Assembly (NCBI GenBank): GCA_020850375.1
Contig: JADZET010000416.1
Coordinates: 1 to 12,461 of the forward strand
DNA from: Phycisphaeraceae bacterium
GTDB taxonomy: Bacteria > Planctomycetota > Phycisphaerae > Phycisphaerales > Phycisphaeraceae
Direction of reading: 5' to 3'
DNA length: 12,461 nt
Part shown: in pieces, positions 6,732 to 12,155 of the stretch
How positions within the stretch are numbered: the stretch's first letter is position 1
How the letters are laid out: each line of letters begins with the position of its first letter
Notes under the pieces: model-generated
Told to the model about the DNA's origin: nothing
What the model saw: only the letters and a program-made list of their open reading frames with translations
Database searches by the model: none
Made by a program: the position numbers and the translations under genes

Positions 6732-6762
6732 CCCAGGCATTTCCGGGGGGGCCATGCCTGGG
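6732..6762. repeat. CCCAGGCAT palindromic element, copy 1, between convergent genes (possible terminator)
   Basis: CCCAGGCAT (6732-6740) and ATGCCTGGG (6754-6762) are perfect 9-nt arms around a 13-nt G-rich centre. The element begins 6 nt after the GT2 stop and ends 43 nt beyond the stop of the converging ATPase gene, so it could act on either transcript. Only a weak T-rich stretch (TCTCTT) follows on the + strand. Compared with the copy at 8681 it has exactly 9 extra bases in the centre, forming a TTCCGGGGG motif. Confidence 0.7.
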
Positions 6763-6805
6763 TCTCTTACCCCCTCGCATCATACCCCCCGCCCCCCTCC
6801 GCCAA

Positions 6806-7849
6806 CTACATCTCCGCCAACGCGGACTTCGCCGTCGCCTCGCTGATCACGCCCTCCCGGCACAAACGCTCAATGTCCTGCGCCAGCGTCTGCCCGCCAG
6901 ACGGTCGAGACGCGGCGCATTTCCTCAGATCAGTCCCTTCGATGATCGCCCGACGCGTTTGATCGTCGGGAATCAATACGTCATACGCCGCGACGACCCC
7001 TTTCCCCACCGCTCGGGGCAAGAGCCGTTGCACCGACACCGCCCGCAGCACCCCCGCAAGTCGCTTACACAGCGGCGCCGTGGCGGTGTTGGACTTAAGC
7101 ACGTCAGCCATCCGCTCCACCGCTTCCTCCGGCGACGCCGCGTGCAGCACCGTAACCACCAGACACCCTATGTCCGCCGCCGTCACCAGGGCCGTGACCT
7201 CTTCGATGTTGCGCAGCACGTTCAGGTAAAGCACATCGACCCCTTCATTCAGGACATGACGCAGCGCCGCCAGCGTGTCTGGCACATCCACGCCGACTTC
7301 ATGTTGCCGCACCAGCGCTCGCTTGGGCGTCAGCCGCGTCGTGACCGGGTCCTCGATGGTGCAAATCTGCACCCCCTGAGTCGCGTTGATGTGCTCGAGA
7401 AAACTCAGCGCATTGGTGGTCTTGCCCGACCCCGGCTCGCCGGCGAACACGACCAGGCCGTGCGACGACTCTGCAGCCTTGAGGATCGCCTCGGGCATCC
7501 CCACCGCCTTGGGATCAAGGATCTTCTCCGGGAAAATCCGCACGGTCACCGACCACTGGCCCATCACGCTGGTGATCGTCGCTCGACCATGCGCCACCCC
7601 GGGCACGCTGCAACTGGTCACGCAGCCGCCCGCCTGCTGCCGGATGCGATCAAGCCCCTGCTTGCCGACCGCCGCCAGGGCGATCTGCTCCACCTCTTGC
7701 GCCGTCAGCGGGTCGCTCTGACCGCGCTCGATTTGGCCGCGAATCCGAAAGCTCACTGGCTCATCCGGCAACAAATAGATTTCAGACGCCTGACGGGCCT
7801 GGGCCTGCTCCAAGAGGGCTTCGAGATGCGGTGTCTGTTCAATGGCCAT
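6806..7849 (-). CDS. PilT/GspE-family ATPase with degenerate Walker B
   Basis: Secretion/type IV pilus ATPase-like protein of 347 residues, similar in length to PilT. The N-terminal part (ASEIYLLPDEPVSFRIRG, 21-38) matches the PilT N-domain, followed by the RecA-like core. Walker A GEPGSGKTT is at 137-145, the Asp-box TIEDP at 164-168 and the His-box region VLHAASP at 234-240. Where PilT has DVILVGEMRD, this protein has DVLYLNVLRN (205-214): the glutamate is Val211 and the following Asp is Asn214. ATP hydrolysis may therefore be weak or absent, although Walker A is intact. The C-terminal tail (TLAQDIERLCREGVISEATA) is PilT-like. AAGGAG lies 6 nt before the ATG. It sits 30 nt downstream of the ECF sigma gene, so the two are probably co-transcribed. 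No pilin or other pilus gene is in view. Confidence 0.88.
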   Translation of the reverse strand: MAIEQTPHLEALLEQAQARQASEIYLLPDEPVSFRIRGQIERGQSDPLTAQEVEQIALAAVGKQGLDRIRQQAGGCVTSCSVPGVAHGRATITSVMGQWSVTVRIFPEKILDPKAVGMPEAILKAAESSHGLVVFAGEPGSGKTTNALSFLEHINATQGVQICTIEDPVTTRLTPKRALVRQHEVGVDVPDTLAALRHVLNEGVDVLYLNVLRNIEEVTALVTAADIGCLVVTVLHAASPEEAVERMADVLKSNTATAPLCKRLAGVLRAVSVQRLLPRAVGKGVVAAYDVLIPDDQTRRAIIEGTDLRKCAASRPSGGQTLAQDIERLCREGVISEATAKSALAEM

Positions 7850-7879
7850 GATAAGCTCCTTCCTTCGTTAATCATTGAC

Positions 7880-8467
7880 CTACAAAGGCAAACCGGTGCC
7901 GCCACGCCTTTGGTCACCGTGGGATGGATCGGGAGCGATCCGACCCAGCAACATGCCATGCAGAAGCCTCCGGGCGTCGTACAAACGCCGCTTGACCGTG
8001 CCCGGGGGAATGTCCAGACGCTCAGCGATCTGATGGCACTTCATCTCATCGAGATAGAACAGCCGCGCCGCCTCACGCGTCGCCGGCGGAAGCGCCGCCA
8101 CGGCCTGGCGAACCCGACGCGTCTGCTCGCCAAGCTCCGCTTCCTCCGACGGTGATGGTTCAGCCGCCACCTGCGACCCCGGAACCTCTCCCACCCGCTC
8201 CCTGCGGCTTCGTAGGATCCTGTTCGCCTCGGTGCGAACAATCTGAAGCAGCCACCCCGGAAACGCCGCCGGCGTACGCAGTTGGTCAAGACGGGCCAGC
8301 GCTGTGACAAATGCCCCTTGCATCGCATCCTCAGCCAGGTGCTGATCCTCCAGCAGGGCCGTGGCCAGGTCGAGCACGTGATGCGCGAATCGCTCGACCA
8401 ACGCAGCCACCGCGTCATCCTCGCCACGCCGGCATCGGCCTAATAACTGATCCAGCGGTTCAGCCAT
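7880..8467 (-). CDS. ECF-type RNA polymerase sigma factor
   Basis: Sigma-70 family protein of the extracytoplasmic-function type, about 195 residues. Region 2 spans about 20-90: AVAALVERFAHHVLDLATAL, then LAEDAMQGAFVTALARLDQL with the core-binding/-10 motif, and FPGWLLQIVRTEANRILRSRR. An acidic, serine/proline-rich linker (about 95-115) leads to region 4 (118-172). The helix-turn-helix there reads HQIAERLDIPPGTVKRRLYD, preceded by ALPPATREAARLFYLDEM. I used the ATG at 8467; an in-frame TTG four codons upstream (8479) is possible, and neither has a convincing Shine-Dalgarno. There is no anti-sigma gene next to it; the following gene is the PilT-like ATPase. Target promoters are unknown, and control of the flanking polysaccharide genes is only a hypothesis. 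The short C-terminal tail is basic and glycine-rich. Confidence 0.92.
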   Translation of the reverse strand: MAEPLDQLLGRCRRGEDDAVAALVERFAHHVLDLATALLEDQHLAEDAMQGAFVTALARLDQLRTPAAFPGWLLQIVRTEANRILRSRRERVGEVPGSQVAAEPSPSEEAELGEQTRRVRQAVAALPPATREAARLFYLDEMKCHQIAERLDIPPGTVKRRLYDARRLLHGMLLGRIAPDPSHGDQRRGGTGLPL

Positions 8468-8766
8468 CGCGCATTCCAATCACCTTCACCTTAAAGAGCC
8501 GCCCTGGACATCCAAGGTTCGGTGATTTTCTGCTTGGCCAATCCCCACGTCACCTGGCCCAAGACGCCAGGCGATCACCGTCACGCTGCCGGGGCGCTTC
8601 TTGTTGATCCATCCCCGAACCCGCTTGTAGAAGACCTAACCTCAAAGCGCGTCACCCGCCCCCCCGCACGCTGCCCCAAGCCCAGGCATTGCCACGCCTG
8701 GGTGCCTTGACGTCTACCGCAAACCCCCTTCGCCATCGCCCCCGCCCGCACGCCCCCGTCACCCCC
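8468..8766. promoter_or_regulatory. Intergenic region upstream of the sigma gene, with inverted repeats
   Basis: These 299 nt have no gene that I can support. They hold the upstream region of the ECF sigma gene and the 3' flank of the DNRLRE gene. CCTGGC (8553-8558) and GCCAGG (8566-8571) form a perfect 6-nt inverted repeat. CCCTGGA (8502-8508) and TCCAAGG (8511-8517) form a 6-of-7 palindrome about 35 nt before the sigma ATG. Either could be an operator. No convincing -35/-10 pair was found. The palindromic element at 8681-8702 lies at the far end. Confidence 0.4.
8681..8702. repeat. CCCAGGCAT palindromic element, copy 2
   Basis: CCCAGGC (8681-8687) and GCCTGGG (8696-8702) are perfect 7-nt arms around ATTGCCAC. 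One substitution (C at 8695) breaks the ninth-base symmetry seen in the other copies. It lies 64 nt beyond the stop of the DNRLRE gene. On the minus strand it is followed by CTTGG, as is copy 3. Confidence 0.7.
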
Positions 8767-9834
8767 TCACGGGGCGTAGCACCGCCCCGCCTCCCCCTCC
8801 AACCCCGACCGCTCATACGACTCCACCACCAGCTTCGGCCGATACGACACCGCCGGATGCTCCCGTGACGCCACGCTCAAGATCCCCCGCGCCGACTCAT
8901 CCACGCACCGCAGCAAAATCCCATGATTCCCCCCCGGCTCACGAATCCAACTCCGCACCGCCTCCACAAACCGCGGGCTCGAAAACACCATCTTCGCACC
9001 CACCCTGCTCACCACCGTGCACTCCCCCAGCGCCGTCGCCTCGATGTCCGCTTCACCCTCGGGATCGTCCGACTGACCCGCCGCCCCAGGCGCCGCCCAG
9101 CGATGAGGGTACTGGCTGTACGTCCAACTCACCTCACCCTCCAAAGGCTCACGCTCCTTGACCCCCGTCCCCTCGTTCCACGCCCGCCGAACTCGGTACA
9201 CCCGATTCACCCCCTGCCCGCGCACCGCGGGGTCCCGCCGATCATGCTCCCACCCCGTCAGCACCAGATACGCGCTCACCACCGCCTCCGCATCCGTAAA
9301 CGCCCGCACGTCGAACCTCAGCAAACTCCGCTGGATCTCATCCGTCGGCAGCCCCACCCCACGACGGCCCGTCCGCAGCACGTCCTGACGCCCCTGATTC
9401 CACTCCCGCACCGCCCTGCTCGGGTCCCTCCCATCCCCGCGAATGTCCGCATCACGCGTCCCCTCGTACCCTCGATACCCGTCCTGAAGCACGTGCACCC
9501 TTAACCCTTCCCGCTCGCACGTCCGAAACGCGCCCGCCTCCGACCACGCCGACCAGCCCGTCTCCCCCATCACCCGCGCCCGCCAATAACACAGCCGCCC
9601 CAGCGGCAGATCCGCCATCGCCACATGTGTCCACGTGTCGAACACGCCGCGGTCGTAAAGCACATGCTTCAATGCCGCGTCAGCCCCCACCTGCCACTGT
9701 GTCGCCAGAACCGCCCGACGCTCTGCCCACTGCGGCTCGATCGCCAGCACCGGCCGAGGCGACACCCCCTCCCTCCCGTCGACGGGCCAGATCGGCCTCA
9801 GTCTCTCCACCGCATATGAACTGTCAACGCTCAT
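8767..9834 (-). CDS. DNRLRE-domain protein with FN3-like N-terminal domain
   Basis: Protein of 355 residues. The N-terminal third (about 24-106) has the alternating Trp/Tyr pattern of a fibronectin type III-like fold: WQVGADAALKHVLYD, CYWRARVMGETGWSAWSEAG. The rest (about 112-343) resembles a DNRLRE/disaggregatase-related beta-sandwich domain. Landmarks are RSLLRFDV (the domain's defining segment), AYLVLTGWE, VNRVYRVRRAWNEGTG, VSWTYSQYP, VEAVRSWIREPGGNHGILLR and YRPKLVVE. Such domains are usually secreted and associated with carbohydrate-acting or cell-surface proteins. Yet I see no signal peptide, and only 28 nt separate the ATG (9834) from the upstream stop, leaving little room for one. The context, last in a row of glycosyltransferase and acyltransferase genes, suggests a glycan-related role. 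No catalytic motif is visible and the function is unknown. Confidence 0.78.
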   Translation of the reverse strand: MSVDSSYAVERLRPIWPVDGREGVSPRPVLAIEPQWAERRAVLATQWQVGADAALKHVLYDRGVFDTWTHVAMADLPLGRLCYWRARVMGETGWSAWSEAGAFRTCEREGLRVHVLQDGYRGYEGTRDADIRGDGRDPSRAVREWNQGRQDVLRTGRRGVGLPTDEIQRSLLRFDVRAFTDAEAVVSAYLVLTGWEHDRRDPAVRGQGVNRVYRVRRAWNEGTGVKEREPLEGEVSWTYSQYPHRWAAPGAAGQSDDPEGEADIEATALGECTVVSRVGAKMVFSSPRFVEAVRSWIREPGGNHGILLRCVDESARGILSVASREHPAVSYRPKLVVESYERSGLEGEAGRCYAP

Positions 9835-9862
9835 GGGAACCCGCCCCTATCCCCCCCATCTC

Positions 9863-10369
9863 CTACCCCTTCACCACCCTCGCCGGCACCCCCACCGCCG
9901 TCGCCCCCGCCGGCACGTCGATCAGCACCACGCTCATCGCCCCGATCTTCGCGCCTTTTCCAATCCGCACCCCGCCGAGAATCTGCGCATACGCCCCCAC
10001 GTCCACCTCATCCTCCAGCACCGGGCACGCGCCACCCTCCACCCGATTCCCGATCGTCACCCCCTGCCGCAGCGTGCACCGCGCCCCGATCTTCGCCCCC
10101 TCATTGATAAAGATCCCGCCGAAGTGATAGATCCGCAGCCCAGGCCCCACCTCCACCCCCTTGGGCAGCCCGATCCCCGTCAGCGTCTCGACCACGCGAA
10201 ACAGCAGCCAATACACCTTCGTCCCGATCGCCCGCCGCATCCCCGCCTTCCGCGCATCGACACGCCGTCCATACCGATACACCCACAGCGCCCACACCGA
10301 CTGCTCCTTGAGCCAAGGCCGCCGTGGGTACCGCTCCAGATCCGCCAACCAATCCGCATCTCGCGCCAT
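9863..10369 (-). CDS. Left-handed beta-helix (hexapeptide) acyltransferase, serine-acetyltransferase-like
   Basis: Acyltransferase of 168 residues, likely O-acetylating a polysaccharide or sugar precursor using acetyl-CoA. Residues 50-70 (KVYWLLFRVVETLTGIGLPK) form the helical lead-in. Hexapeptide repeats follow: VEVGPGLRIYHFGGIFINEG, AKIGARCTLRQGVTIG, VDVGAYAQILGG, VRIGKGAKIGAMSVV, ending AVGVPARVVKG. His82 in YHFGG corresponds to the catalytic histidine of CysE. The preceding Asp is Tyr here, and the second CysE histidine (DRHPKI) is replaced (GACPVL, Cys115), so cysteine-pathway serine acetyltransferase is unlikely. A GAGG lies 6 nt before the ATG. It is a paralogue of the acyltransferase at 11532 and is followed 28 nt later by the DNRLRE gene. 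Confidence 0.9.
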   Translation of the reverse strand: MARDADWLADLERYPRRPWLKEQSVWALWVYRYGRRVDARKAGMRRAIGTKVYWLLFRVVETLTGIGLPKGVEVGPGLRIYHFGGIFINEGAKIGARCTLRQGVTIGNRVEGGACPVLEDEVDVGAYAQILGGVRIGKGAKIGAMSVVLIDVPAGATAVGVPARVVKG

Positions 10370-10399
10370 GGATCACCTCAACTCCCTTCCCTTCCTCCA

Positions 10400-10429
10400 A
10401 GCCGGGGCTTCCGGGGGCAACCCCCGGCT
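10400..10429. repeat. Nested alternative hairpin containing CTTCCGGGGGC
   Basis: AGCCGGGG (10400-10407) can pair with CCCCGGCT (10422-10429). CCGGGGG (10411-10417) can pair with CCCCCGG (10421-10427) across a CAA loop. The two stems share the same 3' arm and exclude each other. The block lies just upstream of the acyltransferase start, in the 134-nt gap after the GT2 gene, and contains one CTTCCGGGGGC copy at 10408-10418. Confidence 0.6.
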
Positions 10430-10454
10430 ACCGCCATCGCTCGTCTCTGCCAAG

Positions 10455-10476
10455 CCCAGGCATGGCCATGCCTGGG
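10455..10476. repeat. CCCAGGCAT palindromic element, copy 3 (perfect palindrome)
   Basis: CCCAGGCATGG (10455-10465) is followed directly by its exact reverse complement CCATGCCTGGG (10466-10476), giving a 22-nt perfect palindrome. It starts 28 nt beyond the stop of the GT2 gene at 10504, inside the 134-nt gap before the next acyltransferase gene. It may reduce or end transcription between these genes, but there is no U-tract in the minus direction. Confidence 0.8.
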
Positions 10477-10503
10477 TTGACTTTTCAGACTACCCCCACA
10501 TTC

Positions 10504-11535
10504 TCACCCCTTGTACTCAATAATCTCCGCCCGCTTCCCCTTCCGTCTATCTCGCCACCACCTTACCTGCCCGATCATCTGCGGCCACTTGCTCAGCAAC
10601 GTCAACCCTCCATACTTCACCCCTTCGACCCACGTCAGCCCACGCCCCACCCCGCGCCGCGCGATCCGCCCGATCTGCCCCACCGTCACCGCACCCCACA
10701 CCACCGCCACCAGGATCACCTCTTCCACACCCCCGATCATCCCCCCGACGATCACTCCCCCCACCAACGCCATCGGCCAAACTAGCCCCCACCACCACGC
10801 ACTCCGCACCTGCTCGCGTAAAAACCCTTCCTGTCCGCGCTGCTGCAGCCGCAGCGCCACCTCCATCCCCCCATACCCGCTGCGAATCTGCCTCTTCCAC
10901 CACGGCCGAATGCTGTAGATCGCCGCGTCATGCAGCGTCATCTCCGCGTCGATCCGCCGCACACGCCACCCCTTGAGTCTCATCCGACTGCAAAGCTCCG
11001 GCTCCTCCCCCGCCACCACCCCCGCATTAAATCCCCCCGCCTGTGTCAGCGCCGCCACGCGCATCATCGAATCCCCCCCGCACGCTTGGGCCTCCCCCAC
11101 CGGCGTGTCCCACTCCAGGTCGCAGATCCGGTTGTAGATCGACGCCCCCGGCTCCCGTTCCCGCCGCCTCCCGCAAACCACCGCCAACTCGCTCTCCCCC
11201 TCCAGCGCCGCCACCGCCTTCCCGATCCACTCCCCCGCAAACTCGCAGTCCCCATCCACGAACTGCACATACGCCAGCCCCGCCCCCACCGCCATGAGCC
11301 TCTCAAACCCCGCGTTCCGCGCCCTCGCCGCGCTAAACGGAATCGACGTGTCGAGCTCCACCACCTCCACCCCCATCGCCCGCGCCAGCTCCACGCTCCC
11401 ATCCGTCGACCCCGAGTCCACGTAAACCTTCACCGCCTCGACATGCCGCAGCGACTCCAGACATCGCCGCAACCGCTCGCCCTCATTCCGGCCGATCGCC
11501 ACGACCCCGATGCTCACCGCGCCCGCCCCGCTCAT
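10504..11535 (-). CDS. Glycosyltransferase family 2 with C-terminal membrane segments
   Basis: Inverting GT-A glycosyltransferase of 343 residues that adds a sugar during exopolysaccharide assembly at the inner membrane. SIGVVAIGRNEGERLRRCLESL (8-29) is the nucleotide-binding start, and YVDSGSTDGS (38-47) follows. FVDGDCEF (92-99) carries the DxD metal site, and GGFNAGVVAGEEPELCSRM (167-185) supplies the catalytic-base region (the ED-type acidic cluster). Two hydrophobic stretches (about 246-268 and 271-288) are probable membrane helices, followed by a basic tail. The ATG at 11535 overlaps the TGA of the preceding acyltransferase gene (ATGA), with AAGGAA 5 nt upstream, so the two are translationally coupled. 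Sugar specificity is not predictable. Confidence 0.92.
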   Translation of the reverse strand: MSGAGAVSIGVVAIGRNEGERLRRCLESLRHVEAVKVYVDSGSTDGSVELARAMGVEVVELDTSIPFSAARARNAGFERLMAVGAGLAYVQFVDGDCEFAGEWIGKAVAALEGESELAVVCGRRREREPGASIYNRICDLEWDTPVGEAQACGGDSMMRVAALTQAGGFNAGVVAGEEPELCSRMRLKGWRVRRIDAEMTLHDAAIYSIRPWWKRQIRSGYGGMEVALRLQQRGQEGFLREQVRSAWWWGLVWPMALVGGVIVGGMIGGVEEVILVAVVWGAVTVGQIGRIARRGVGRGLTWVEGVKYGGLTLLSKWPQMIGQVRWWRDRRKGKRAEIIEYKG

Positions 11536-12143
11536 GGCTGTTCCTTGGGGGGTTCAAGCGTCTTGACCACTCTCCCCGGCACCCCCACCACCACCGACCT
11601 CGCCGGCACATCCTTCACCACCACCGTGTTCGCCCCCAGCACGCTGTCATGCCCGACCTCCACCGCCCCGAGCACACACACCCCTACCCCGATGTCCACC
11701 CGATCCCCGATCGTCGGTATGCCTAAGTTCTCGCCCGTCTTCGCCACCCCGATCGTCGTGTTGTGTCGCAACTGCACGTCGTCCCCGATCCGCCGCGCGT
11801 GAATAAAGATCCCCCCGAAATGCCAGATATGCACCCGCCTGCCCATCGGCACCGTGTACGGGATGCTGATCCCGCACATCCACTCCACCACCTTGAACAT
11901 CACCCGGTACATCACCGTCAGCGGGAATCGCAGCACCCGCGGCCGCACGCTCATCCGCCAGTTCCCGAACCGATGCGTCACCAGCGCCCAGAACCCTTGC
12001 GAGAACAGGTCGCTCTCGTGCGTCCGGTAGTCCTCTTTGATGAGCTTCCACAGCGACCGCCCCGCCGGGTTGCCGTTGAAGCTCCCCTCCGGCAAGGGCG
12101 GATGCTCCATCGCGTCGGGATGTGCCTGCGTGTCCTGCGTCAT
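11532..12143 (-). CDS. Left-handed beta-helix (hexapeptide) acyltransferase, serine-acetyltransferase-like
   Basis: Acyltransferase of 203 residues in the CysE-like group found in polysaccharide loci. A Pro/Glu/His-rich N-terminal stretch (1-25) precedes SLWKLIKEDYRTHESDLFSQG (30-50), the CysE-type helical region. Hexapeptide repeats follow: VHIWHFGGIFIHARRIG, DDVQLRHNTTIG, VDIGVGVCVLGAVEVG, SVLGANTVVV, ending VVGVPGRVVKTL. His108 in WHFGG aligns with the CysE catalytic histidine. The preceding Asp is Trp, and the DRHPKI histidine is Ile142 (GIPTI), so the acceptor is probably a sugar hydroxyl, not serine. It starts 12 nt after the GT4 stop, with AAGGCGG in the spacer as ribosome-binding site, and overlaps the GT2 start. 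Confidence 0.9.
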   Translation of the reverse strand: MTQDTQAHPDAMEHPPLPEGSFNGNPAGRSLWKLIKEDYRTHESDLFSQGFWALVTHRFGNWRMSVRPRVLRFPLTVMYRVMFKVVEWMCGISIPYTVPMGRRVHIWHFGGIFIHARRIGDDVQLRHNTTIGVAKTGENLGIPTIGDRVDIGVGVCVLGAVEVGHDSVLGANTVVVKDVPARSVVVGVPGRVVKTLEPPKEQP

Positions 12144-12155
12144 GCCTGATCCGCC

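Noticed and set aside
6732..6762. Classic rho-independent terminator
   Set aside because: The stem is strong, but neither strand has a proper U-tract after it, and related copies elsewhere point to a dispersed repeat. A terminator role is kept only as a possibility.
6959..8155. Plus-strand open frame (398 codons) opposite the ATPase and sigma genes
   Set aside because: Low-complexity Arg/His/Leu-rich translation with no motifs, while the minus strand carries complete, motif-rich proteins over the same span.
8522..8710. Small plus-strand ORF (62 codons) in the sigma/DNRLRE gap
   Set aside because: Its 3' end is made of the palindromic element, it has no clear ribosome-binding site, and the composition is what random GC-rich sequence gives.
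9863..12143. Serine acetyltransferase (cysE) for cysteine synthesis
   Set aside because: The second catalytic histidine and the dyad Asp are missing in both proteins, and the neighbours are glycosyltransferases, so a glycan acyltransferase is the better reading.
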